38,595 bases of DNA, taken from assembly GCA_040878005.1 (NCBI GenBank), contig JBBDMW010000010.1, forward strand, positions 1 to 38,595. Reading direction: 5' to 3'. Numbering within the stretch: the stretch's first letter is position 1; every line of letters begins with the position of its first letter. This document shows positions 26,178-34,323 of the stretch, piece after piece. This stretch comes from JBBDMW01 sp040878005. GTDB taxonomy: Bacteria; Chloroflexota; Dehalococcoidia; Lucifugimonadales; Lucifugimonadaceae. The notes under the pieces were generated by a model, which was given only the letters and a program-made list of their open reading frames with translations, made no database searches and was not told where the DNA came from. The position numbers were made by a program, and so were the translations under genes.

Positions 26178-27779
26178 TCAGGAGCTTTTCCCGAAGATCT
26201 TCTGCCACAGTCGCCGCCACCAGCTAACTGGTGCCTGCAGGCGGTTGGCATAGCTGTCCCACAACTCGCCCATAAAGAATCTGCCGAACGCACTCAACGC
26301 AGCCGCCTGTTGCCCCGTTGACGAAGCGTTGGTCACGCGGACGGTTGCTGACAGGCGCACCAGGTCGTCCGCGCCAAGTGTCAGCACGCCTGCGCCTGCG
26401 ACTGGTCCGGTTGCGTCCGGTCCTTCGTGGAGGGTGGTCAACAGTGTCGTGGTGTCCTTCCACAGGTCCACGCCGCGGTCGTTTCGGACCTCCTTGCGGC
26501 CTGCCAGGTAGTACTCTTTGCCTTCCCAGTCGAATGCAAGTTCATACACCATCCGCTTCAGTTCTGGTTCGCCTGTCGGGGAGAACAGGTTGAACACGCC
26601 CCGCTTGGCGGGGATGTTCTGCCCGAAGGGAGTGAAGTCTATGTGGCCGGTTATCTCCCCCGAGTGCTGCGGGTCTTCTATGAACCGGTGCACATCGCTG
26701 ATATTGATCGATGCGTGCATGGCCAGTTTTGTGCCGGCGTCATCCCCGCGCTTTTTGCCGTCATCTGGGTCTGTTGCTCCCAGGCTGAAGCCGCCCGCCA
26801 TGGTCTCTCGAAACGTTATGCCGGGCTCAGAGCTTTCCATCTTCGTGACCTCCGGAGTGAAGGGTAGTCCGTTTGCGTCCATAGATTGCAGATAACGCCG
26901 GGCATCCGCGTATCCCATATCCAGCAGTGTTCCGTGGTCCACGCTGCCAAAATATAAGTCGGTGTCCTGCGGCAGCGGCTGGCGAGGCAGGACCATGTGC
27001 AGGCGGATGGGAGAAGTGTGCCCGTACACGGCCTCCCCATTCGTAATTCGCTCGTTGATGTCCCGGATCGCTGCAAAGTCCTCGTGCAGAGCGCCCACCG
27101 CGCTCATCTCAAGCGTTTGCACATAGAGGTCGACCGGCCCACCCCGGTACTCAGGTGTATTCCGCAGGCACCATACTATCCATAGCTCCTCCGCACCCCG
27201 CCTTATGGCCTCTACCGGGTTGGCATCACGCACGAAGGCCGAATCCAGGTAGAGATTTTCGCCGCGCTTTACGGGTGGCAGGACGCCGGGCAGCGACATG
27301 CCGGCCACCAGGAGATCAACGTCCATTTCCCGGTGCGTGAACACTTCATTGACCTTGTTGGTGTAATTGAAGACGTTGAACGTGGCATCAATTCCCCGCG
27401 CCGCGTTCACCTTCTCCACATCTATGCCGAGATGCGGGAACACATCACTCACGATTCCGTTGGCGTCACCGAGCGCCTGGAGGTTCCTCACGCGCAGGTA
27501 ATTCTCAAAAGGCATAAGGGACAGGAATCCCCTGATGTCCAGGGTGCGCCAGCGATCGCACATTTCCTCGGGCGTCAGCCCGGACAGCAGCATGGCAGCG
27601 TTGACCGCGCCTCCGGAAGTGCCATCGATATGGCTGAAGCAGAGGCCCTGCTCGGTCAATGCCCGCAGCGCTCCCGCCTGGTAGGACAGGCGTATGCCGC
27701 CACCTGCCAGGATGAGGGCACGGCGTGGACCGCCGTATCCTTCCGGCGGCGTTCCATGCGGGGTATGTTCAGCTTGGAT
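26178..27779 (-). CDS. Patatin-like phospholipase with C-terminal extra domain and non-canonical start
   Basis: The protein is about 533 residues if translation begins at ATC 27779. The patatin domain needs residues upstream of the first canonical start: the oxyanion motif AGGGIR (25-30) is encoded before TTG 27659, the first ATG/GTG/TTG in this frame. A strong GGAGGAG (27793-27787) stands seven bases before ATC. The catalytic Ser55 is in GTSGG, and the Asp partner is D179, in LDSA rather than the usual DGG or DGA. The C-terminal part (about 330-480) is a beta-rich domain with RGVFNLF and WKDTTTLL segments, which I associate with patatins linked to GMC enzymes. Expected activity: acyl-lipid hydrolysis. 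It is the last gene of the minus-strand set. Confidence 0.8.
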   Translation of the reverse strand: MQAEHTPHGTPPEGYGGPRRALILAGGGIRLSYQAGALRALTEQGLCFSHIDGTSGGAVNAAMLLSGLTPEEMCDRWRTLDIRGFLSLMPFENYLRVRNLQALGDANGIVSDVFPHLGIDVEKVNAARGIDATFNVFNYTNKVNEVFTHREMDVDLLVAGMSLPGVLPPVKRGENLYLDSAFVRDANPVEAIRRGAEELWIVWCLRNTPEYRGGPVDLYVQTLEMSAVGALHEDFAAIRDINERITNGEAVYGHTSPIRLHMVLPRQPLPQDTDLYFGSVDHGTLLDMGYADARRYLQSMDANGLPFTPEVTKMESSEPGITFRETMAGGFSLGATDPDDGKKRGDDAGTKLAMHASINISDVHRFIEDPQHSGEITGHIDFTPFGQNIPAKRGVFNLFSPTGEPELKRMVYELAFDWEGKEYYLAGRKEVRNDRGVDLWKDTTTLLTTLHEGPDATGPVAGAGVLTLGADDLVRLSATVRVTNASSTGQQAAALSAFGRFFMGELWDSYANRLQAPVSWWRRLWQKIFGKSS

Positions 27780-27793
27780 GGCTTGTCTCCTCC
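27780..27793 (-). promoter_or_regulatory. Strong Shine-Dalgarno without a canonical start codon
   Basis: GGAGGAG at 27793-27787 and a 7-base spacer (27786-27780) lead to ATC at 27779-27777, in frame with the patatin. The stop of the upstream gene lies at 27809-27807, in the same frame. No ATG, GTG or TTG exists between that stop and residue 41 of the patatin. Confidence 0.6.
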
Positions 27794-27806
27794 GGCGGCG
27801 GGGCAG

Positions 27807-28394
27807 TCATTGCTGTCCAGGCTGTAGGGCGCACAGGGCGAAGTACCCCAGGTTAAGGCGGCGCTTTTCCCAGGGGAACTTGTACAGCATCTGCCCCAGG
27901 AACACGCCTTCTTCCACGCGGCGCACGTCATCCACAAGGCCCCACATTGGAGATAGCACCGGGTACCTGAGAGTCAGGCATGGACGCCCATCGAAAGCAG
28001 CCCTTCTCAGGAACGTCTCGTAGCGCAGCCTTGTTCGGAAGATTCGATTGTCGAACAGGTTGGCGCCCTTGCCGGTTCCAACTCCGTCGAAGTTGGTCCA
28101 GAAGCCCTTTCCACTCCAGCGCGCCCACGGACTGTCCAGCGCCACCTTGATGAACGCATCCGCCCAGAACCGCCGGTTCCTTCGTGCCAGCCAGCCGCCG
28201 CGCGTGCGTCCTTCTATTTCGGCAAATCGCGGCACGCTTCCACGGCGAAAACGCTCATCCAGTTGTTCTATGCCTTCGTGCTGCATCTCTTCGATGATCC
28301 GGATGGCATCCTGACGTTCGAATCGCCTGTGAGAGCCGTTATTTCCAGCTTCCGACGGCCTGTCCGGTTCATATGCGATCTGCGCGCTAGCCAT
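27807..28394 (-). CDS. Protein of unknown function in the GMC/patatin locus
   Basis: The 195-residue protein was not recognised. After a polar N-terminus (1-45) come a R-x-G-(S/T)-VPRFAEIEGRTRGGWLA segment (about 51-71), then WSGKGFWTNFDG, GKGANLFDNRIFRTRLRYETF and a C-terminal YPVLSPMWGLVDDVR stretch. It ends with LGQMLYKF and LGYFAL. The alternating aromatic strands and glycines suggest a small beta-barrel such as a lipocalin-like fold, so it could bind a hydrophobic ligand. This is inference only. It lies 12 bases after hydrolase B and 27 before the patatin start, clearly within one operon. Confidence 0.7.
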   Translation of the reverse strand: MASAQIAYEPDRPSEAGNNGSHRRFERQDAIRIIEEMQHEGIEQLDERFRRGSVPRFAEIEGRTRGGWLARRNRRFWADAFIKVALDSPWARWSGKGFWTNFDGVGTGKGANLFDNRIFRTRLRYETFLRRAAFDGRPCLTLRYPVLSPMWGLVDDVRRVEEGVFLGQMLYKFPWEKRRLNLGYFALCALQPGQQ

Positions 28395-28406
28395 GTCACC
28401 ACCCTC

Positions 28407-29474
28407 TCATGCGCTCTGGCTTAAATGTTTCAGTATGAATGGGAATATATCCGTGGAGGCGTTCTCTCCAAATATGCAGTCCACGTGGCCATACCCGGGA
28501 GCAAGCAGCCTGCTGTACAGATCTTGCCCGTTGCGCTCCCTCAAGAGGTTGTAGGTAATCTCAGTGCTCTCAGGCAGCACGCAGTCATTGTCGGCCCCAT
28601 GTATGAACGCTATTGGTATGCCCAGGCGCTCAATGTGCGGCAGGTAGCTCTCCCGCCCATTTGCATCCACCAGGTGCCCCCTGCGTATTATCAGCGAAAG
28701 CTGCCGGAACGCCGTCAGGTTCACGATGCCGAACATCTCGTGGAGCGCTTCATGCGTCTGCGTGCCAACCTGGTCATGCTCGTAAAGTGCGCCGTACATG
28801 GCTGAGATGCGGTGACAGACCGGGTTGTTGCAGCGCTCCTCACCGGCAACTGGATAGAGCCGCAGGCTGGCGTTGTACAGCTTGCTTGTCCATGGAGACT
28901 GCTGGTCCACATACGCTGTCATGGAGCGGATGCCCAGCATCCATAGCAACTGCGACATTCTCAGCGTTGTTTTGAGGCGGTTGATCTTTGGCACCACCAG
29001 GTGCGTGGAAACCTGTGAGCACACTGCTGACCTGACTCCCTGGAGTCCCGCCAGCATCGCCATGGTGAACGTGGATGAGCCCACGCCGTGTGCCACCACC
29101 TGGACGCTATCCTGGCCGGACAGTTCACATACCTTTGCCACCGCTGCCGGGTAGTCCTTCGTGGCCACATCATCCATGGTGGATTGCTCTCGGGACGCAC
29201 GCATCTCAATGCTGAGACGGTGGTCAAGGAGCCACACATCGAAGCCGTGCCCGTAGAGGAACTCGACCAGGTTCACCGGCTGGGTGTCTATCAGGTACAT
29301 GAGACTGGACACGCCGATGCAGTGTGAGAGTAGGACCGGCCCCCTGGCGCCTCCTTTGCGCCGGGTAAGCCTGAGGCTGACGTTGTCCGCGGTTGTGAAC
29401 ACATGCGATTCCGGCGTCCCGGCGTTCAGCGGGCGACGGACACGCGGGAGGGCGGTTGGGTCATGGAACTGCAT
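28407..29474 (-). CDS. Alpha/beta hydrolase B (nucleophile position Gly)
   Basis: The 355-residue protein is a paralogue of hydrolase A. Shared features are VLLSHCIG in the oxyanion strand, the elbow VVAHGVGSSTF, a C-x-N-x-V-C signature (215-220), the YEHDQ/WEHDQ segment and the C-terminal PGYGHVD. D297 (HGADNDCVLP) and H330 supply the acid and base, but the nucleophile position is Gly130, aligned with Cys122 of A. S133 or S134, three or four residues on, is unlikely to substitute geometrically. It may thus be a binding subunit or an enzyme with an altered mechanism. The ATG at 29474 has only a weak GAGAGAACGG upstream. The acetoacetate decarboxylase-like gene lies 54 bases upstream. Confidence 0.8.
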   Translation of the reverse strand: MQFHDPTALPRVRRPLNAGTPESHVFTTADNVSLRLTRRKGGARGPVLLSHCIGVSSLMYLIDTQPVNLVEFLYGHGFDVWLLDHRLSIEMRASREQSTMDDVATKDYPAAVAKVCELSGQDSVQVVAHGVGSSTFTMAMLAGLQGVRSAVCSQVSTHLVVPKINRLKTTLRMSQLLWMLGIRSMTAYVDQQSPWTSKLYNASLRLYPVAGEERCNNPVCHRISAMYGALYEHDQVGTQTHEALHEMFGIVNLTAFRQLSLIIRRGHLVDANGRESYLPHIERLGIPIAFIHGADNDCVLPESTEITYNLLRERNGQDLYSRLLAPGYGHVDCIFGENASTDIFPFILKHLSQSA

Positions 29475-29528
29475 ATTGCCAAACCGTTCTCTCGTTACGG
29501 CTGCCCCACGTCGTAGGAAGGCGCAGCA

Positions 29529-30455
29529 TCAATCCTGCCGTTTGGGGGGAGGAGGCCAATCTTCACCCAGGCCGAGATTTACTACCGATTCCAATCCTTC
29601 AGGGTCGGTGACAGGAGGTTGATCAAAGTACAGGAACCAGGCTTCCATGTAGTCATCCAGCACACCGCTGAAATCCGGGTAGTAAACCGTGAACATTGGC
29701 TTGTCGCTGATGCCCAGTTGTTTCAAAGGGGCAACGCGTGGATGGTCGCCAATGGTGAGCTTGGCGGCGGCGCCCTTCAAGACCCCGAATGACGGCGTCC
29801 CCTGGAAGTGGACATATGATTTCATCAGCATGCCGCGGAACCCGCAATAGTTGGCGCTCCCGATGGAGAATGGAAACCCACGCCTTTTTGGCCTGGTGAG
29901 ATCAATGCGCACCGCCATATCACCGTCGAGGTCGTACTGGCTGCTGATGCGCTGATCGTCCACAAGGAAATCCAGGCTGGCCTGGTGCTTCGGCATGCCC
30001 CAGATACCCTTGCCGCCTTTGACAGAAACCTCCGTACTCACAGGGAGGTCGAAGACATACTGGCCGAAGCCGTACCTCCCCCGCAGCGCAAGCGGCGCCA
30101 GCCTGGGAGCCGCCTTGCGTCCGTGGGTGCAGGCTATGCCAATGCTGAACTCTATGTACTTGCCGATGTCCGTCTGCTGGTAGTCGATTACAGTGACCAT
30201 GAGCAGGCCGCGGTTCCATAGGCGGAAAGGGTGCAACTCTTTGCCGGGCAGCATTTGCGCTGCACGGTCGGCGTCAATCGTGAACGCGGCCAGGAATGCG
30301 CGCGAATTCTGCGTGTCGATGGGCATTGCAAACGGGACACCATCGACGCGTGCGTGGGTGCCTTCTTGGCGGCGTAGGCGGCCGGGAATTCCTATGAGCG
30401 TCCTCCTAAGGGCAGAAGACTGTTCAGCAACGGTGGACTGCCCCATACCTTGCAT
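29529..30455 (-). CDS. Acetoacetate decarboxylase-family protein
   Basis: The 308-residue protein has the acetoacetate decarboxylase (ADC) fold. Its core reads GQYVFDLPVSTEVSV, then GKGIWGMPKH, where K156 aligns with the Schiff-base lysine of Clostridium ADC (the first K of its PKK) and the neighbouring lysine is His here. The ADC superfamily also includes hydratases and aldolases, so decarboxylation of acetoacetate is not certain. The N-terminal 35 residues are extra. ATG 30455 or 30446 could serve as start. It lies 74 bases after the sensor kinase gene and before hydrolase B, all on the minus strand. A role in handling keto compounds from sterol or lipid oxidation is inferred. Confidence 0.78.
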   Translation of the reverse strand: MQGMGQSTVAEQSSALRRTLIGIPGRLRRQEGTHARVDGVPFAMPIDTQNSRAFLAAFTIDADRAAQMLPGKELHPFRLWNRGLLMVTVIDYQQTDIGKYIEFSIGIACTHGRKAAPRLAPLALRGRYGFGQYVFDLPVSTEVSVKGGKGIWGMPKHQASLDFLVDDQRISSQYDLDGDMAVRIDLTRPKRRGFPFSIGSANYCGFRGMLMKSYVHFQGTPSFGVLKGAAAKLTIGDHPRVAPLKQLGISDKPMFTVYYPDFSGVLDDYMEAWFLYFDQPPVTDPEGLESVVNLGLGEDWPPPPKRQD

Positions 30456-30529
30456 CTTCTAGTGGCCCGCAGTCAAGGCAATACGGCGGCGTCATATACA
30501 AGGACGGGCGCGGGGACGCAATTGCTGCG

Positions 30530-32257
30530 TCAACCCAGCGTCGTCAAGGAATTTAGCGGCAGGGAAACGCTGGCATTCGTGCCACATTCAGCGCGGCTTT
30601 CCAGCAAAATCTTTCCACCCAGCCGTTCCATAAGGATCCTGGAAATGTAGAGGCCTACGCCGGTGCCTGAAACCGACCTGGTCAACTCATTGTCTGCGCG
30701 GAAAAATGGCTCAAATACCTGGTCAATTACTTCATCTGGGATTCCAGCGCCTAAATCGCTGACCTCTATCTTGCAGGTGTCGCGGTCGCTGCTGATTTGA
30801 AGTGTCACCTCGGAACCTTCAGGCGAATACTTCTGTGCATTGGTAAGCAAATTTGACACTACCTGCGCCAGGCGGGTCCTGTCGGAATGAATCATCACCG
30901 GTTCATCAGGTCGAACGAACTTGATGCGCTGGTTGCGTCCTTTCATAACAGGCTCAAAATCGTCGACAAGCTCTTCCAGCATCCGGCAGGCCTCGAAGTT
31001 CGCAAAATTCAGCCGGAGGTGACCGGACTGCATCTGAGAAACCGTGAGCAGATCATCGATCATCATTTGAAGCCTCCGGCCGTTTCGTCGTATCACCTCA
31101 ATCTGGTCGGTCTGCTGCTCGTTCAGGTTGTGCCATTGGTTCCGATGCAGAATGTCAGAGAAGGCGATGATGCTGGTTAGGGGCGTCCGCAACTCGTGAC
31201 CAACCAGTGACACGAACTCGTTCTTCATGCGGTCCAGGGCGAGCCGCTCGGAGATGTCCTGGAATATCACCACCACGCCTTCCAGGGTCCCGGTGTCATC
31301 CTGCAGGGGAGCGCTGATGTACTCAACAGGGAAGCTGGTGCCGTCCCTGCGCCAAAAAACATCATCCGTGACGCGCTGCACGTCGCCGCCCTCAAGGATC
31401 GCGTGTGTTGGGCAATCTGATACGGGATAAGGATCGCCGTTGGGCCGCGAGTGGTGAATCCTCGAATGAGGGTCCTGGCCCAACAAGTCATAAGGATTCC
31501 ATCCCAGCATGCCTGCAGCAGCCGGATTGACGAACGTGGCATTCCCGGAACCGTCCAGGCCATATATGCCTTCAGCCGCGGAATCCAGGATAAGCCGCAA
31601 CCGCCGGTTGACCTGGAGCGCCTCTTCCGTGCGGACATCCGCGGCCCAGCGGAGAATTTCCTGGCGCGCGACGCTTCGCACCCGGGTGAAGTTGATCACG
31701 GCTGATATCACTGCTGCCATCAGCACGAAAAAGCCGAAGTGGATAACGTCGTCCTGTGTCGAAGGGATGATACTAATTGTGATTGCCCAGCCGGTGAGCG
31801 TGGCAGTCATGGCCGCGACGTACCACCTCGTCTTCAAAACCAGGAACCCCACGCCCACCAGGACCACAAGCACGCTGGTGGTCTGCCGTAGCTCGCCTGC
31901 CAGCGTCATATGGAGGAGGCTGTTGAACAGTGCCAGCGCAATCACCGCTGACACTACTGCGCTGGTCCTGCTGACCGGGACGTTGCCGCGCCTCAGCGAC
32001 AGGTAGGTGGCTGACAGGATCATTGCGGTGACGGCTTCCGCAATTGCCAGCGGTACCCGGATGGAGTCAGGCAAGATCACGAAGTGGCCCATGGCGAGGA
32101 ACCAGTACAGGCAGCTTGTCGCGATAAGCACCGGCGCCAGGCTCCGGTGCATCTCCTGGTCGAGCCCGTTCTGGATCAGGCGGGGCGCTGACTCCCTGAG
32201 ACGACGCGGTTGAGCGTCCACGATGGCGCTGCGAGTAGGATGTGCCAGCCGGATCAC
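30530..32257 (-). CDS. Membrane-bound PAS sensor histidine kinase
   Basis: The 575-residue kinase begins with about six hydrophobic segments (42-190), an N-terminal membrane sensor. A PAS domain follows (about 219-340; GIYGLDGSGNATFVN, then a PAC-like end). The HisKA domain contains phospho-acceptor H354 in VGHELRTPLTS. The ATPase domain has N473 (NLLTNAQKYSPEG), DLGAGI (501-506) and GTGVGL (531-536). All catalytic parts are intact. It starts with GTG 32257, overlapping by four bases (GTGA) a small upstream frame. No response regulator gene adjoins it. It is the first large gene of the minus-strand set that runs through the decarboxylase-like, hydrolase, unknown and patatin genes. Confidence 0.9.
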   Translation of the reverse strand: MIRLAHPTRSAIVDAQPRRLRESAPRLIQNGLDQEMHRSLAPVLIATSCLYWFLAMGHFVILPDSIRVPLAIAEAVTAMILSATYLSLRRGNVPVSRTSAVVSAVIALALFNSLLHMTLAGELRQTTSVLVVLVGVGFLVLKTRWYVAAMTATLTGWAITISIIPSTQDDVIHFGFFVLMAAVISAVINFTRVRSVARQEILRWAADVRTEEALQVNRRLRLILDSAAEGIYGLDGSGNATFVNPAAAGMLGWNPYDLLGQDPHSRIHHSRPNGDPYPVSDCPTHAILEGGDVQRVTDDVFWRRDGTSFPVEYISAPLQDDTGTLEGVVVIFQDISERLALDRMKNEFVSLVGHELRTPLTSIIAFSDILHRNQWHNLNEQQTDQIEVIRRNGRRLQMMIDDLLTVSQMQSGHLRLNFANFEACRMLEELVDDFEPVMKGRNQRIKFVRPDEPVMIHSDRTRLAQVVSNLLTNAQKYSPEGSEVTLQISSDRDTCKIEVSDLGAGIPDEVIDQVFEPFFRADNELTRSVSGTGVGLYISRILMERLGGKILLESRAECGTNASVSLPLNSLTTLG

Positions 32258-32394
32258 TGGCTGCGCCCAATCCTGGCCGGCAGGACTCCGCGAGAGGAAG
32301 CCGATTCATGACCGTGAGCCGGATGAGATGTAACAGCGCCATGATGACGCGCACAGGCGGGCCGCCGCCGGCAATCAAGACAATCCCCAGGCAT
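32254..32394 (-). CDS. Possible 46-codon leader peptide of the sensor kinase
   Basis: ATG 32394 has an excellent ribosome site: GGAGG (32405-32401 region, within GAGGGGAGGAGG) five bases upstream. The frame runs 46 codons, with CLDC and a His-rich middle, and its TGA overlaps the kinase GTG as GTGA. This geometry suggests translational coupling. Third-position GC is lower than in neighbouring genes, and no domain is recognised, so it may be a non-conserved leader or chance. The remaining 32395-32677 holds no supported gene. Confidence 0.3.
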   Translation of the reverse strand: MPGDCLDCRRRPACARHHGAVTSHPAHGHESASSRGVLPARIGRSQ

Positions 32395-32677
32395 GCACAC
32401 CTCCTCCCCTCAATACTTACCTTGTCCCTGATGCTACATGTTCCCTCAACCCGTATGTAGTAGAAACGGCAGCCTGTATTCGGGAATAAATTGGCGCAGC
32501 GGAAGTACGGCAATCGGATTGAATTTGGCGCTCATGTGAATGAGCTGGCTACCCGATCAGTAGCGTTGGATTACTCATGCGGGTGGTGATTGATGAGTGC
32601 TCACCGGTATGATTAGGCCGTCAAAACATCGCTGTCGTGCATGATTCATCACCCTGCGAAGTTTGAAAGGTTAAGTT

Positions 32678-33451
32678 ATGAACGCAATTGAACTGTTAAA
32701 GCAAGAGCATACAAAGATCAGGTCCCTTCTACAGGAGTTTGCCACCACCGGCGAACGGGCATTCAAAACACGGGAAAATATAGCGGGACAGGTCTTTTTG
32801 GATTTCGTAGTTCATTCACGGCTGGAGGAGGAGATCCTGTATCCGGCCACACATGAGAAAGCTGGCAGGGAAACCCGTGACCTGTTGACGCAATCCATGG
32901 AGCAGAACCACCTGGCGTTCGTAATAATCTCTCAACTCAAGGATATGAGCCCCGAGGATAGACGCTACATCCCAAGGTTCACCGTGATGGCAGCCAACAT
33001 GGAACGGCAGTTTGACATGGAAGAGCAGCGAATCTTCCCCGAATCCGAGACGCATCTTGCGGATGACCTGGATTCGCTCGGCGAACGCATGCAGCGGCGC
33101 AGGCGTGAGCTGGTAGAGCTGCATTCGCCCTCGCGTGGGATTGGCGATTGGATCGCAGAGCGGGTGCGTGATGTTGCGGACGGTGCGCAGGTGGCTGCGG
33201 CGGACGCAGGCGGCAGGGCTCGCCGGGCGGCAGGCGCCGGGTACGAGAGGGCTGCCCAAACGGCCGCGGGCGTCGCCGGCGATGTCCGCGACCGCGCTGG
33301 GACCGCTGCCGATACGGTGAGCAGCGGAGTTGAAGATGCAGCAGGATATGCGCGAAAGCACCCGGTGAAGGTCGGTGTGGCGTCCGTAATAGCCGGGGCC
33401 GTAATTGGCGGTGTTTTGAGCGCCCGCCATTTTCTCCGTTTGCGACGCTAG
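32678..33451 (+). CDS. Hemerythrin-like (HHE) protein with membrane-anchored helical tail
   Basis: The 257-residue protein starts with a four-helix HHE domain (1-140). Iron-ligand positions read H11, H46-x3-E50, H78 and E115, but the fourth His position (before x3-E) is Gln111. Residues about 150-235 are Ala/Gly/Arg-rich helix with repeated A-G-x-x-R-x-A patterns. The end, YARKHPVKVGVASVIAGAVIGG... RLRR, resembles the DUF883/ElaB-YqjD anchor: a single membrane segment after a KHP turn. Hemerythrins bind O2 or sense redox and iron. This one would sit on the inner membrane. AAAGG precedes the ATG by eight bases. The promoter is likely within the AT-richer 32560-32670. Confidence 0.8.
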   Translation: MNAIELLKQEHTKIRSLLQEFATTGERAFKTRENIAGQVFLDFVVHSRLEEEILYPATHEKAGRETRDLLTQSMEQNHLAFVIISQLKDMSPEDRRYIPRFTVMAANMERQFDMEEQRIFPESETHLADDLDSLGERMQRRRRELVELHSPSRGIGDWIAERVRDVADGAQVAAADAGGRARRAAGAGYERAAQTAAGVAGDVRDRAGTAADTVSSGVEDAAGYARKHPVKVGVASVIAGAVIGGVLSARHFLRLRR

Positions 33452-33459
33452 GCCCAGGA

Positions 33460-33493
33460 GCTCACTCCTGTGAGCAGCGTCCCCGTGACGCTG
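33460..33493. other. Two adjacent hairpins after the hemerythrin-like gene
   Basis: GCTCAC-tcct-GTGAGC (33460-33475) and CAGCGT-ccccgtg-ACGCTG (33475-33493) form two short stems just after the stop at 33451. There is no T-run; they could protect or end the transcript in a factor-dependent way. Confidence 0.35.
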
Positions 33494-33647
33494 ACCCTCG
33501 TATCAAATCAAGAGTGATTACGCGGTTGGTTATATCGGGTACCATCTCCGTGAGTGAGCTTCTATCATCCGGTCGGGGCATCCACTCTGAGGCATCGCAG
33601 GCGATTATCTGCATACAAAGCGGGCGGTGTGGATTTGGAGGGGAACT

Positions 33648-34019
33648 ATGTACATGAGGAACGTGCTTCCAGCAGAGGATTTCGCCGGTATCGAGGTCGT
33701 CAATTCGGAAGGCGAAGACCTTGGCAAAGTTGAGAAAGTGATGATCGATGTCAAGGGAGGCAAGGTAGCCTACGCCGTGCTGTCGTTCGGTGGCTTCCTT
33801 GGCATGGGCGAGAAGCTGTTTGCAATTCCGTGGAAGGCCCTGGAGATTTCACCTTCCGAGGAAAAGTTTGTCCTCAAGGTCCCAAGGGAGCGGCTGAAGG
33901 GCGCCAGGGGGTTTGACAGGTCGAACTGGCCGGACATGGCAGATGAGCAGTGGTCGACTGAAGTAGACCGTTACTTCGGCTACGAAGAGGATCGAGAGAC
34001 CGCTAATACTGAGGGTTAG
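33648..34019 (+). CDS. PRC-barrel domain protein
   Basis: The 123-residue protein has a PRC-barrel at about 10-80: FAGIEVVNSEGEDLGKVEKVMID, then VAYAVLSFGGFLGMGEKLFAIPW. PRC-barrels occur in photosynthetic reaction centre H subunits, in the 16S rRNA maturation factor RimM and in many small stress proteins, where they bind partner proteins or RNA. The tail is acidic. GGAGGGG lies four bases before ATG 33648; GTG at 33627 is an inferior start. It follows the hemerythrin-like gene by 196 bases on the same strand. A stress or envelope role is inferred. Confidence 0.82.
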   Translation: MYMRNVLPAEDFAGIEVVNSEGEDLGKVEKVMIDVKGGKVAYAVLSFGGFLGMGEKLFAIPWKALEISPSEEKFVLKVPRERLKGARGFDRSNWPDMADEQWSTEVDRYFGYEEDRETANTEG

Positions 34020-34038
34020 TCCTCCAGTTTCGTGTCCC

Positions 34039-34290
34039 GTGTGGCGCTCTACGCTCAACCTGGACGGTACAGCCATAGGCTTCACCGAAGAGCAGGGCGG
34101 CGAGGGCGCCGGTTACTTTATTGCCGGCGCCGCCTGGCGCAGGAACGGTCTGCCGTGGAGCTATTCTCTGCCGACGTGCCTCGAGCCGCCCGCCAGTGGT
34201 CAGCAAGTACGCCTCGGTCTTGTCGATGTGCAGCCGGTAGATGACGCTCCCGGCCGGCCCGTTGTTGTCTGGCTGGAATGTTTGGACTGA
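34039..34290 (+). CDS. Small hypothetical protein
   Basis: An 83-residue frame starting at GTG 34039, 19 bases after the PRC-barrel gene, is not recognised as a family. It reads as a compact beta-rich protein (WRSTLNLDGTAIGF at the start, VVVWLECLD at the end) with good third-position GC. There is no clear ribosome site, so it might be read by reinitiation after the preceding gene. Confidence 0.4.
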   Translation: MWRSTLNLDGTAIGFTEEQGGEGAGYFIAGAAWRRNGLPWSYSLPTCLEPPASGQQVRLGLVDVQPVDDAPGRPVVVWLECLD

Positions 34291-34323
34291 CCTATCGGGC
34301 TCTCAGCCACGCGGGGAGAGGTA

